A stretch of 64,000 nucleotides of DNA from Arthonia radiata. Its lineage: Eukaryota; Ascomycota; Arthoniomycetes; Arthoniales; Arthoniaceae. How positions within the stretch are numbered: the first letter of the stretch is position 1; the number at the start of each line of letters is the position of its first letter. The notes beneath the pieces were generated by a model, which worked only from the letters and a program-made list of their open reading frames with translations, was not told where the DNA came from and did not search any database. The stretch is taken from contig PSQN01000015.1 of the NCBI GenBank assembly GCA_002989075.1, positions 930,001 to 994,000 of the forward strand. The letters are read 5' to 3'. Positions 19,755 through 30,546 of this stretch are shown one piece after another. The position numbers and the translations under genes are program-made.

Positions 19755-19839
19755 CAACGCGTCGAAGTGAGGCACTTGTCACCTACGAAGGTGATTTCTC
19801 ACTTCTCCTGCCAAGGGTTTTCAGCATCCACCTCCCCTC

Positions 19840-20090
19840 GTGAAGGTGAAAGCCACCACTTAAATCGCGCGCAAGGTCTGCTACGCACGAACAATGGCTT
19901 GTAGGCTCCTCCAGGCTTCGCTGGCTTAGCGCGCAACCCTCGTTCAGTATCCCCTACGTTATCAAAGGGTGAAACCCACCATATAAATTGCTCGCAATGT
20001 CTCCCATCTATCCTCGGAGGCCTACAGGAACCTCTGGCCTAGCTGTTTCGACGCGCGACACCTGCTGAGTCTCACACCTCTGAGAACAAA
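19840..20090. repeat. Diverged direct repeat, about 126 bp period
   Basis: Two blocks starting near 19844 and 19970 share the pattern GTGAAASCCACCAY, then TAAAT(C/T)G, CGCAA(G/T)GTCT and, further on, a CTCC/CCTCGGAGGCCTAC-like part and GCGCG. Roughly three quarters of the positions match over the first 40. The rest of 19755-20298 holds no gene. Confidence 0.4.
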
Positions 20091-20298
20091 ATTCAGAATC
20101 ATTGGCTGATTAGCTCGCCAGTGCTATTACCCCTGTGTTTAGACTGGAAAGTATCTCTGAGGATGGCTCGTTCCGCACGCAGCGGCTTCTGAGCTCTCGC
20201 CTGCTGTCGAGAATTACCTGAGCAGCATCTGTTTCGCCGGCGTAACGTCGAAACCATACATTCCAGGCTACAATGCTCCTTAGTGTGGTAGCTGAGCT

Positions 20299-22500
20299 TT
20301 ATAGCACATAACCTGCAACGCCAGATCTGCCGCCATGTGCATTCGTACTTGCAGCTTTGCCCTCAACGTCTTGCAACTCACCTTTCTTACCGATGACCTT
20401 GACATTACCTTGCTTAAGTGTCTTCACAACCTCCTCACGGTCCTCTCGTTTCTTTGCTTTTCCTTGCTTAGCTTCCGGCGCCTGTTGATTCGAGCTTTGA
20501 CGGGAATCGGCATTGCCACCGGCTTTATGAGCCTTCTCCTTATTGCGTCGTCTCCGTCGCTTCTTGCTTTCTCTCGTTTCTTCCTCCTTAGAAACAGCCG
20601 TTCCTCCTTTCGTCCTGACCTCACCCAAAACCTTCCCATCCTGACCGGGCTTATAAACTTCTTGGGGTGCGAGACCGCTGGCGTTGCCACTGGTTTCTGC
20701 AGCTGGTCGAGCTTCTTCTATTTGAACAACAGGAGCATGTGTACGCACTTCGAGATTCTTTTCCGGGGGCCGAGGCTTGTAGTGCCAGTTGCATAGAGCA
20801 TCAAGCTGTCCCCTGAGCTCGGTCCACTGCTTTTCGATCTCTGCATGCTTCTTTTTTGTCACCTCGCTACGCTGGTCGACATAATTTGGGTCGGTCTTTC
20901 GAAGGTAGTCATCTTCATACTCCTCTGCGAGTCCATGCTGAGGCTTGGTGTCGCTCAACTCTTCCCTCCGCCCATGCGCATCGAGAATGCCGCGTCGAAC
21001 GGACCCATTCAAGTTATCAAGCTCAGGTCGACGCCGTGGCACCTCATCAAACTCGCTGTTCAGGATACGTCTTTTGATGAGTTCCTCGATGGATTCATTG
21101 ACTTCCTGAGTGATGACCGGCAATGGCTTCCCAGCTCTTTCGAATTCAAGGTCTTCTTCAAGCAGCGCGTTCTCCGGTCGAGCTGGGGCTACAGTCTCAC
21201 CAGTCAAAGCCCAGGGTTTGCTTGCCACGTTCTCCCTCTCCAAGCGAGCGATCTCCTTCCGAAACTCTGCCATACGCCGCTCATGTGTTGACAGGTTCTG
21301 GTTGCTTTGCGCTGCCTCATTCTCCTCGTCTTGCTCCAGGTCTTCGTCGTCTTTTTCATCGTCAACCAGATCTCTTCGCACGGACGACATCGCGCGGTCC
21401 ATCTCAGCATCGCCTTCGTCTTCCATTGCGTCATACTCAGTGGCTATTTCCGAAATGCTGCCTTTTGGATTTGGATTTGTCTCTCTCCTGTGGCGTTCCC
21501 GCAGTGGGTGTTGTCGAGGTTGCCTTGACTTCGATCCTGCAGGAGGTGCAAAGAAGTCGTTGTACATGATCTCGTTGGTATTACTAAAATCTCCCATCGG
21601 TTCAGACTCTATGCCTTCGTCCATCTCTTCATCATCCGTATCTGGTGCATCAAGATCCACGTCGCCAAAGGTCGGCCCGTCTCCGTCTTCATCTTCGTCA
21701 TTTTGGCCGCTTGCGCGATCCGAAGTTTCCACCTTGCCCATGCCTATGCTCACACCTTCTGCAAGCGGGTCCGCATCCCAATCAATATCTTCCTCATCGC
21801 TCGCTGCACCGTCGTCATGGTCGCCTCTTGCGTCCACGTTCTCAAGGAACTGAGTATTCTTGTTAAAATGATCGATAGAGAAGAAGCCATCATTGAGGCC
21901 ATGTCGATCCTTCACAAGCTCTTCTGTAGGCTGTTCATCCTCAGACACATCACTTGCAGGAGTGTCTTCCCCAAGGTCTGGCGACCCTTCGTCACTGGCG
22001 CTGTCCACCTTCTCTCCTACCTCGCCGTCCAGCTCATCTCCTGACTCCACATCATCACCGTCATATTGCCAGTCGACGCCTTCTTCTCCAAGGGAATCAC
22101 TGTCAGCACCATCTTCAAATCGCACTTCTTTCCTACGCTTGGGATCCGGCTCGACTTCCAAAGCATCTGTATGAATCTTTTGATTCGGGACTTCTTTCAC
22201 CACCTCGCGCAAGGTCGCATCGAGCACCCGTTTGCTCTGCTGCCAGACTTGCTCAACGTCGAATCCATCTGTGTACAGCTGCTGCATTCGAAGCAGCTCC
22301 AGTGGTTCTTCATGGTCGTCTCGTTTGCGCTTTTTGCTTTGTCGCTCCAACTTTAGACGCCCGATTTGAGACGCACTCACATCTGACGCAAGAGGGTCGA
22401 AGAATCGTTTGCCAAGGTTCAATACAGTAGTGTTTAGCTCAATCGTGGGCTGCAGAAAGGCCTGCTGTCGGGAGGTGAGGTCTTGTATGATTGTTGTCAT
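20299..22500 (-). CDS. MPP10: U3 snoRNP protein MPP10
   Basis: Single-exon gene; 733 residues from ATG at 22500 (MTTIIQDLTSRQQ). The frame stays open upstream only because a 56-bp duplication happens to lack stops, so the longer start is not credible. MPP10 forms a subcomplex with IMP3 and IMP4 in the small-subunit processome, needed for early 18S rRNA cleavages in the nucleolus. Family signs are long acidic stretches, DEEDIDWDADPLAEG, the YNDFFAPP motif, and the conserved block KPWALTGE, RPENALLEEDLEF, PVITQEVNESIEELIKRRI (roughly residues 445-500). A basic Lys/Arg-rich C-terminal tail follows. Length is in the fungal range. It is divergent with the DUF1279 gene across a 375-bp promoter that contains the duplication. 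Confidence 0.95.
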   Translation of the reverse strand: MTTIIQDLTSRQQAFLQPTIELNTTVLNLGKRFFDPLASDVSASQIGRLKLERQSKKRKRDDHEEPLELLRMQQLYTDGFDVEQVWQQSKRVLDATLREVVKEVPNQKIHTDALEVEPDPKRRKEVRFEDGADSDSLGEEGVDWQYDGDDVESGDELDGEVGEKVDSASDEGSPDLGEDTPASDVSEDEQPTEELVKDRHGLNDGFFSIDHFNKNTQFLENVDARGDHDDGAASDEEDIDWDADPLAEGVSIGMGKVETSDRASGQNDEDEDGDGPTFGDVDLDAPDTDDEEMDEGIESEPMGDFSNTNEIMYNDFFAPPAGSKSRQPRQHPLRERHRRETNPNPKGSISEIATEYDAMEDEGDAEMDRAMSSVRRDLVDDEKDDEDLEQDEENEAAQSNQNLSTHERRMAEFRKEIARLERENVASKPWALTGETVAPARPENALLEEDLEFERAGKPLPVITQEVNESIEELIKRRILNSEFDEVPRRRPELDNLNGSVRRGILDAHGRREELSDTKPQHGLAEEYEDDYLRKTDPNYVDQRSEVTKKKHAEIEKQWTELRGQLDALCNWHYKPRPPEKNLEVRTHAPVVQIEEARPAAETSGNASGLAPQEVYKPGQDGKVLGEVRTKGGTAVSKEEETRESKKRRRRRNKEKAHKAGGNADSRQSSNQQAPEAKQGKAKKREDREEVVKTLKQGNVKVIGKKGELQDVEGKAASTNAHGGRSGVAGYVL

Positions 22501-22607
22501 GGTCGTAGATTTGTGTTGACAATCGCATTGGACTTTCAACGATAAACTGTTGTCATGGTCGTAGATTTGTGTTGACAATCGCATTGGACTTTCAACGATA
22601 AACTGTT
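22492..22607. repeat. Perfect 56-bp tandem duplication over the MPP10 start codon
   Basis: Positions 22492-22547 and 22548-22603 are identical base for base, and four further bases match. Copy 1 contains the MPP10 ATG (22498-22500, minus strand). Copy 2 carries a duplicate ATG 56 nt upstream, which opens a six-codon uORF (MTTVYR, then TGA) in another frame. The perfect identity suggests a recent event or an assembly artefact. Confidence 0.95.
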
Positions 22608-22875
22608 TTCCTCTGCCCAATTTGAGTGCTTCGCAGTCTCTGGTGACGACCCTGCTGTGTGGAGATAACTAGCGCTGCATTATCTCCGCTACGACATGTG
22701 AGACTTACGGGTCGTAAGCGTAAGCTATTCCGGCACGCCGGTACTCCAAGCCAACAAGCAAACACACGTTTAACTTCCTACGATCCATCAAGACACGACT
22801 TGATTGAGCCTATAGGCTCAACTGATAGCGACATAGCTCCGCGAATCTATACACGAGCGGAGCCTCAAATCCTAC

Positions 22876-23856
22876 ATGGCAGAGTTCCGACTGCTCCGAC
22901 GTCCAAATGTCCTCCGATTTTATTTGACCGATCTACAACGCCTGATTTACACAGAAACTTTTCCATTGTCCACAGAGGCTTTCCCTAGGCCCTCCGCACC
23001 TCGCCTCTTCCAAAGTCTCCAAGGAATCCCCGGTGAGCCATCCTTGCGCACTCGACGACTTCCTGGATCCTTCCACAGACCTCGAAGACCTCAGACACAA
23101 CAAACTCGCTTTCAGTCCAATAAGAATTCAGAGAATGGACGCCCACAGCCTGACCCAACACCGCATCTTGGCTCGCCTACTGGCAAACCTCCACTATCAC
23201 TCTCCGAACGCCTTCGGAAGCTTTCAAGGGAATATGGATGGACTGCACTCGGTGTATACTTGGCACTGTCCGCCCTTGATTTCCCCTTCTGTTTCCTGGC
23301 AGTACGACTACTGGGTACGGAGAGAATAGCAAAGTGGGAAAAAGCAATCATTCGAGGGTTTTGGAGTGTCGTCAGCGTGCTTTTTCCTGGTGGTGAAGAG
23401 CAGGTGCGGCATGCATTCAGGACTATTGGAGACATGCTTGAGAGTGTCCTGGAAACGGTGGGACTACGAAAACCCGTTGAAGAGCAGATTGCAGATGTGA
23501 AATCAGAGATGAAGGTCTCAAAGGGCGCTGGAGAGTCTCCGGATGGCGCAGTAGAGCAGCAAGAGTGGACTTGGGGCGTGGATGAGGCGAGGGCGGCACA
23601 CCACAGCAACGCATGTGAGTATATGCAGCTTCTTCGGTTCGCCTAAAAGTCAATTCCACGGGCTGACGACAACTCGAACACCTGCTAATCTGTCTTTGCA
23701 GCTTTGGCGACTCAGCTAGCTTTGGCATATGCCATTCACAAGTCGTTCATCTTTGTGCGGGTGCCGCTCACTGCAGCGATTTTACCGCGCGTAGTAAGAA
23801 CGCTGAGAGGATGGGGTTGGAACATTGGAAAAAGAACACCCAAGTCTAGCCCGTGA
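22876..23856 (+). CDS. Mitochondrial DUF1279 protein (FAM210 / yeast NAT2-like)
   Basis: Two exons, 22876-23614 and 23702-23856 (donor GTGAGT, acceptor CAG, phase 1), 297 residues. The first ~80 residues are rich in Arg, Ser and Pro and nearly free of acids, as in a mitochondrial presequence. The DUF1279 domain starts at about residue 109 with LSERLRKLSREYGWTALGVY and a hydrophobic span LALSALDFPFCFLAVRLLG, and continues in exon 2 with ATQLALAYAIHKSFIFVRVPLTAAILP. FAM210/NAT2 proteins are inner-membrane proteins of poorly defined role, linked in animals to mitochondrial translation. An acidic insert (about residues 200-245) separates the two conserved blocks. An ATG at 22659 starts an out-of-frame upstream ORF. 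Confidence 0.9.
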
Positions 23857-24356
23857 AGCTCGGCTCTGTCGGTATGTAAGCATATAGGAATAACTAGACC
23901 CTCCGCTCTATTAGCGGATAGTGTATGGCTTGATCTGGACAAGCAGCGCGATTAGATACAACCCGAGTCTTCAAGTGCCGCCCGGTATCCTCCGAGTGAT
24001 TGATTGTACCCCAGATACACAACCGAAGCATGGCGCGACGTTGATGGCATCTCGAGCCGAGCCCGCAGAGTAGAGATGCCATCAGAGCGAACAAGCACCC
24101 AAGAGCCATCATGGTGAGAAGCATCATACTGACGACGCGCCGGAAACGCGAACGCTACTTTAGCTGGACATCGCGTTGAACGCTCCTGCCGACTCAGCAA
24201 TATGAGATATTGGATTTCCAGTCCGAGAGATCAGTCGAAATTGTCACCCCTCCAATCACTTTGGTAGCAGAATTCCTGACAATATATTACTGTAGCACAA
24301 GTATTGCTGAAGAACAGATTTATCTGCGAACATATCAGGCCGTGGCTGCGCTGCCA
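23857..24356. other. Intergenic
   Basis: Five hundred bp between the DUF1279 gene and the next gene. An open frame in phase with the next gene extends back to 24210 without ATG, so a short 5' exon may exist here. Nothing else seen. Confidence 0.35.
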
Positions 24357-25198
24357 ATGATGACAGACACGAGCGTTGTTAACGTGCTTACCATGGAGAA
24401 CAATCACGATCGGGACGTCTTCGATGGCTCCGCTGCTGCATATTGCGCGGAACGCGAATGGCTCACATTTCTATGGCGCGTTGAATCTCTGGTGAAAGAC
24501 ATCAACGATGAATTGATTTGCATGGCTCGGCACATGAACATTGAACGCTGCCCCAGCGCTGAACAACTAAGATCGTTTGCATTTTCAAGGACGCAAGATA
24601 AGCTACAACACACTCAGCTGTCAACAAGTCGAACACCCAGCGCACGAAGCGCGGTGGTGTCGCCCTTGAGGCCAGGAAGCGGGTCATTCTCACAAACTCA
24701 CACTGACACCAACTACTCACCTGCCAGTTCATTGGAGAGCACGGAGACTATCGAGCATCGACCAGAGCTTAGAAGCAGTCTCACATTCACTCCTACGCGG
24801 CGATCGGCCGACGAGAGCGTTCATAACCGTCGGCAACGACCGTTCTCCATGTTCGACATGCGCTTCATTCATGCCTCTTCCGGGTCTGTTGGTGCGCACG
24901 CTCAAGTATCAATGCAAAGAGCAGACGTAAGGCGCAGCCTGTCCGACAGCACGCGTCCTGGCTCTACCTTCGATAAAGACAGCACCGACCGCGCACCCAC
25001 ATATCTCTCGCCTAAAAGGAAAGCCTTCCCGGCGAATACTTTCGAACGACAATCAAAGAAGCCCATGAAAGTACGCGTGAACTTCTGATCATTGATCGCG
25101 ATCACTGATACTTACTGACATCGTCTTCGTTACAGCTATTCAAAGAAATTGGTCGTACAATTCTTCCGGTGCGGAGGTCCATGCGCAGCAAGAGATGA
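24357..25198 (+). CDS. Hypothetical protein with disordered Ser-rich C-terminal half
   Basis: Two exons: 24357-25070 from ATG (MMTDTSVVNVLTMENN), then 25136-25198 (donor GTACGC after MKxx, acceptor CAG, phase 0), adding LFKEIGRTILPVRRSMRSKR. The N-terminal ~80 residues look folded and helical (EREWLTFLWRVESLVKDINDE, ICMARHMNIERC). The rest is Ser/Thr/Arg-rich and probably disordered, with basic clusters near the C-terminus. No known domain. The frame is also open between 24210 and 24357, so the true N-terminus could be longer if an upstream exon exists. Some features (SP and TP sites, basic tail) would fit a regulated nuclear protein, but this is a guess. Confidence 0.55.
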
Positions 25199-26148
25199 GG
25201 CAGAATGACCGGATGCGGCCGAAGAGGGCCCCGGGGACCCATTTGGAGAGTATTGGCTCGGTCCGTTGGGCCGCTCACTCACTATTATCAAGGGGACGAT
25301 AGTCTGATAGGGGTATTACCGAAGAAGACCATTGGCCCTCGTTACCCACGTGTTAATGATTTCGATTTCGCGAGGTCAACAGGCGACAGGCAAGCAATTT
25401 GAAGGAACTTTGGCGTTTGGTCTTTGGTCTCATGATCAAGATCAGTATCGCCGTTGCTCAGCCCCGAAGAAGCCACGGCCCTTGCAGAGCCACCGACGTA
25501 CGCTTGGCTTGAATTTTTCCAGATTAATTTCCAGGAGGCACCGGAGTCGGACCAGGTTGGCCCGTTTCACGCTAGCCGGCGTTGCAATGCAGGAACTGCC
25601 GCCGCCGTCTCCCTTTAGGCGCTCTATAGGACTAGTGATTGGCTGCTCGGGCCAGAGACGCCTAACATTGCAGGCATCAGCCGATAAGAGAAGCCCGTGA
25701 TAGCTCCATGACCAACTCCTTCCAATCAGTGCTCATCTCTCCCACGAGCTGCCTCCTCCCATCCCTCTCCTCTCTCTCGCTTTGCACGGCTGTCCTCACC
25801 CTCAGTCCCTCTATCTCTAAGTCACTCCTTTAGTCGGTTTCTCGACATCCAGCAGCCTACTAGTATGTCCTTCGCTACATACTAAGTTCATTCATTCATT
25901 TCAGCCAAAGCACGCGCCTCAGAGTGTCGTTCTTTATCCCTTCTTTTCGTACTTCACCCGCATCTAGACCGTCCCGTATCCGCCGTCAGCAGTTCAATTC
26001 GGATTGCAGGCCTGATACACGCCATTGGGTCCTCAATTCATCAGCAACGTTCAACAATAACTCGGTATATCGCGAATGTGCGATTCGTAAACATTCCACT
26101 TGAGCACGACCTCCAACGGGCCATTGACTGCCCAGGTCAAACAACATT
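25199..26148 (+). promoter_or_regulatory. Long promoter and leader of the Ser-rich membrane protein gene
   Basis: About 950 bp without a convincing gene. From 25730 to 25860 it is strongly pyrimidine-rich (repeated CTCTC and TCCTC), as is common just upstream of transcription starts in filamentous fungi. The transcript probably starts near there, with a leader of about 300 bp. Confidence 0.4.
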
Positions 26149-28449
26149 ATGCGATGGCATCCTGAGCATCGGGAGGCTGCCCGTCATGCAGTCCCCAGTT
26201 CACAGCCTGTTCTCATCCAGCTTCCAAACACTCCTGAAGATACCGATCCAGTAGCCACTGTGCTTGCGGAAACATCTTTGAATGAATCATTACCACCGTC
26301 CAATCGATTGGAGCTCAGACAAGCAGATGATAGTGCGAGTGGAGATGTCTTCGGTGGCGGTGGTGGTGGTGATCAAGGTGGAAGCGCCGGATCATCGTCC
26401 GGAGGGTCCTCTTCTGGATCATCGTCGAGCGGTTCTTCCAGTTCCTCGTCCAGCAGCTCGAGCGATTCACCTTCGTCATCCGACAGCTCCTCATCGTCAG
26501 GTGGAGGAGGAGCTACGTACAACATTGGAGGGACTACGTCTACCGGCTCATCCCCAAGCTCCTCGACTTCATGCCCGGCCGGCTCCAAGACATGTTCACA
26601 AAACTCCTCCATCAGTTCAAATACCTTGCCCATCGTTCTCGGCGTTGTGTAAGTTTGAGACGCGATTTTTCTCGCCGGGTCCTTCACTAACGATTTCCAT
26701 AGGATTCCTTGTCTTGTGGCTGCTGTGGTCTTCATCATTGTTATTCGCAAGCATAAGCAAAGACAACGCCGTGAAGACATGAATGACAAGCATGGCTCTC
26801 TTGACTTTGGCTTGGGCGAAGTACAACGCAAAAAGGGCAAAAAAGGCAGGAACAACTTGCCTGAGATGATTGTCACGGGCATGAGTGGCGAGAAAATGCT
26901 GCACGGCAAAGGTCTTTCAATGGACTTGAACACTCTCGGCAGCCCTTATGTCATTGCTAGTGATCTTCACGGCAAGTCATCTTTCGACTCTGCGTCACGG
27001 TCAATGCACGACGATGCAGACCCTTATCGACCGGTCCGCACCGCCAGCAAATCGCCCGCATCCATGCCATCAAAGTCTTCCAAGTTGAGCGATCAAACGT
27101 CGTTGAGCAGTGAGAAGCAAGGCTTGCTGGGTGGTGCCGCGACACCCTCAAGCAATACCCCTAGGTCCGCCTCGCCCGTCACTCTACCCTTTGGCGAGAA
27201 GCCAGCTCCGGCTTACAATGGCAACAGTGTCTCTCGCAAGCCTGTTGAAAACGTGAGGACCCCTCCACCATTGCCGCCAAAACCCGAAGATCCAAAGCCT
27301 GCTTCCAATTTCAGCATCCCAAGAAACGTTGACCGGTCGTCAATCTCCTCCCGATCAAACATCGACGGCACCCGCAAATCCCCGCCACCACCCATGCCGC
27401 CTTCAAAGGTCTCTTCTCCTGTGCATGACCAGAACATGCCCGCGGATGGTCTCGCAAACTATGTAAATTACACCGATATGCTGGGCATCTCTCAAGGGCC
27501 TCAGGATCCTCGCGGACCTCCACCGGCTGCCGTACCGCGCCAGCGCTCCGCCAACAACCTCGCCGTTCCTCAGTACAACGATCCTCGCCGGTTATCAGGC
27601 GGAGCTCGACCATTACCGCCAGAAGACCCCGCAGACAACGCTGAACAGCGTGCCAATCGTATCCGATCCTTTTACAAGGAGTACTTCGATGATTCAAAGC
27701 CTGCAGGAGGGGCGGAGTACTACGGCTACAGCGAGTATTACGAGGAGGAGTATGGCGACGACTACTATGATGGTGCCGCCGTATGGGATCCCGAGACCGG
27801 CGAATGGGTCATGGGTGGTGCTGCACCATACGATGAGCACGCCCCACATGGCACAATGACACCTCAATCGCGTGGTCAACCTCGCTTCCGCGGTCCAGCG
27901 GGTGCTCACCGCTACACCTCGTCAAGCGGTCACTCTCACCGTTCTCGTGGCCAGGGGCCTCGCGGCCGTCCGGTCAAGAAACTGCCCCCACCAAAACCAC
28001 TCAACAACCTTCCCACGCCTCATCTGCTCAAGGACGACATGACGTCTATGCCAGCCATGGAGTTTGCGCCTCCCCCGTCCATGAAGGACCGCGCTCAAGG
28101 CCGTTCCGCATCACCCAGCCTGCAGCAGCGCGCTTACTCGCCGTCTGTCCGAGCCTTTACGCCGCTGCAATCCTCATTTAAGGAACTCACTGCCATGCCC
28201 AGCCCTCACACCCTCCGCAAGTCTGGCACATTCACCGCTCTTGACTTTGCACCACCGCCCAGGTTGCGTGGTGACGGCGGCGGCTCAGACACGGCTAGTA
28301 TCCGGTCGGCCCGCAGTGGCATATCTGCCATGCAAGCACACAACGTGCGCGCAGGCAACTACCGTCTGAGCCGTGTTGGGAACGCCAACATCGGCACCAA
28401 GGACGATCTTGCTGCCTCGCTCAAGCCCAGGTGGGACATTGGGCGATAG
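26149..28449 (+). CDS. Ser-rich single-pass membrane protein with proline-rich cytoplasmic tail
   Basis: Two exons, 26149-26648 and 26703-28449 (donor GTAAGT, acceptor TAG, phase 2), 748 residues. The N-terminal ~160 residues hold a Gly run and a long Ser run. One membrane span follows, built across the splice junction (LPIVLGVV joined to IPCLVAAVVFIIVI), then a stop-transfer RKHKQRQRR. The cytoplasmic part begins with KHGSLDFGLGEVQRKKGKK, then LHGKSSFDSASRS and DPYRPV, motifs I associate with an SKG6/AXL2-like group of Pezizomycotina membrane proteins. It then carries Pro-rich runs (PPPLPPKPED, PPPPMPPSK) that could bind SH3 domains. A Tyr/Glu-rich patch (YYGYSEYYEEEYGDDYYDG) is notable. No classical signal peptide is seen at this ATG. 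A polarity or cell-wall sensor role is inferred. Confidence 0.72.
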
Positions 28450-29075
28450 CCAGCATTACTTGTTACAACTCAGGGGTGTCGACACAAAAAGTGGTGGTTC
28501 TTGCATACGATACGGCCGCTAATGTCTATGGATCCTATCATGGCTGCATATCAGGAGTTCACATTGTATGAGTATGAGCTGATTCGGTCTCTACTGGCTG
28601 TTGGAAAATATGGCTTGGGACATAGATCGGGGATACTGGACTCTCATTACAGATTGACCCAAAACAACATCAAAAGAAACACGTGGAGATGGATGTGGTC
28701 GAAGCTGTATGTGTATATGGTGGGAGCTACGTCGGCACTATGCCGATGGTTCGGATCTTCTCTTTCTCGCTCGTGCGTGATGATGAAGCAGGGCCTTTAG
28801 CTTTGAGTGTAGATACAAATGGATCTACCATACTTGATATGTCTGTGTATTCATCTACGCCTTCTTTGTGTTAACTTGCACGATATGACTCCAATTCATA
28901 CCGATCATCTGCAGACAACCTCAATGGACATTTATATTCTCGAAAGCCTCCGAAACATGAACGTATCAATGTCACAGCTGATATCAAACAGCCTCCATGT
29001 GCGTAGTCTTCAACCCATCCACAACGTTAGGCCCTTCCGCGTTATCCGAGTATACTCGCCCCTAACCTCCCACTC
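28450..29075. other. Tail-to-tail intergenic region
   Basis: About 625 bp between two converging genes. It must contain both 3' UTRs. Short open frames only, no repeat seen. Confidence 0.4.
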
Positions 29076-30010
29076 TTACTTCCTCACCACCTCATACACC
29101 CCCACATCCCCCTCCCGCATCATCCGCCTGATCGCCTCAATGCTCTTCTCGACCGCCATCTTCGCCTGCTCCTGATACTTCGTCCGCATATGATCGACGG
29201 CGACTTTGTCGGATACAGGGTCGAGCGCGGCGTGCCGCCAGGAGAAGGTGTATGTCATTTTGAGGTCGTGGTCGCCTTCGGGGCCCTGAGGGTTTTAGAA
29301 GTGTTTCGGCGGCTGAGGACTTGTGTGGCGTGTCGATTGTGGCGCGGAGTCATGAGGTTGACGGCGTGAGAGGGTAGTGGAGTGGAGGAGGGGAGAGGAA
29401 GGGAAAAGGGAGGACGGGGAGGATTGATTAGAGTAACGAAGGCTTACTTGACTGATGATATTGGCGACCGTACTACCGTCCGCCTGCAAAAAATCCACAC
29501 GATTCGGCGCGAGGAGTATGCACGTCTCCGTCACGAGCCCGTTGTTCATCTGAGCCGCCGCTGGTCCGTTGCCGGATGTGAATTTGACTTCGCGGAGTAT
29601 GACTTCTGTGCCTGGTTTTTGTTAGCGTTTTACCTTCGTTGCAAGTTTTCCACCAGCGCCGTCATTTTGTGCTGACTGCCAATAGCATCGACTTTTGCTT
29701 CTGTGATTCATGCTCCAGATGAACGTGGGACAGGATAGACTCTATATCAAGAATGATACCAAAGGGTGGTAGGATGGTACAAACACCCCGACGGAAGAGG
29801 AAAGTCACACATACCAGGCGCCAGATTCGGATGACTCTCGCTCGTGCTCTTGGTCTCACTCACCACCGTCGTTGCTTCGATCACTGGCACGAAATCTTGC
29901 CCGCGCCGCACTTTGCGTTCGAGGGCTGTCCAGACTTGCGACTGGGTGAGGACAGGGGACGTGGAAGGGGGGTTGATGGCGCCGGTGTAGGCGAGATTGA
30001 TTGTTGCCAT
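29076..30010 (-). CDS. AtaL-like (DUF1857) START/SRPBCC-fold protein
   Basis: Three exons: 30010-29815, 29605-29448 and 29285-29076 (donors GTATGT and GTAAGC, acceptors CAG), 187 residues after joining. Family marks are NLAYTGAINPP near the N-terminus, SQVWTALERKVRRGQDFVPVIE, then EVILREVKF, LLAPNRVDFLQADGSTVANIIS, and GPEGDHDLKMTYTFSW. This order is that of DUF1857/AtaL-like proteins, small SRPBCC-fold proteins with a hydrophobic pocket found widely in fungi and in some secondary-metabolite clusters. No biosynthetic backbone gene lies nearby, so a general role is more likely here. The exon joins are fixed by phase and by continuity of the conserved blocks. Confidence 0.88.
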
Positions 30011-30546
30011 TTTCTTGGATCTCGTGAGCGCTACAGTGATTGACGTGTTTTCGTCTCAGCTATTGAGTGTTCGAATTCGTCTTGTGGTAGACAAAAGAAG
30101 GAAGGTCGAGATGGTGAGATGGTTTGAAGTTTATTCTCTGGCTGGCGCTACTTGCCTCTTGATCCTCTTCTCGTTGCTACCTAATGGAATTTTATGACCT
30201 TCTGAAGACAGCTTGCGATGGTACTGGCGAGGACTGAATCCGCCGGATGCTGACGGAGAGCATGTTCGCCGCTTGTCGCTGATACGAGTTGGCGTGGACC
30301 AAAGAGGCAAAGCTCCCAAGCGAATAGGCCCGATGGTGTTAGCAATAGCAGCTGATAAACCCACATAGAGACGAAGCAGGTTTTGACACTGATTCCACAC
30401 GAAAGATTCATCAAAGAACAAGTGTGTAGATCGTGATGATTGCAAGACTTCAAAAGAGGGTATCTATAGCAGCTCTCAGCCTTCATCACAATTATCTCTC
30501 CTCAATTCGCACCCTCCCCTATTGACCAGTGAAGGGTCGTGGTGCC
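30011..30546. promoter_or_regulatory. Upstream region of the AtaL-like gene
   Basis: About 540 bp between the AtaL-like start and the end of the next minus-strand gene. No coding signal found. Confidence 0.35.

Noticed and set aside
22501-22620. N-terminal extension of MPP10 to 773 residues
   Set aside because: The extra codons come from the 56-bp duplication read in another frame and from 5' UTR. Homology starts at the ATG at 22500.
29382-29675. Plus-strand frame over the AtaL-like gene
   Set aside because: It covers exon 2 and part of an intron of the AtaL-like gene on the other strand; no domain.
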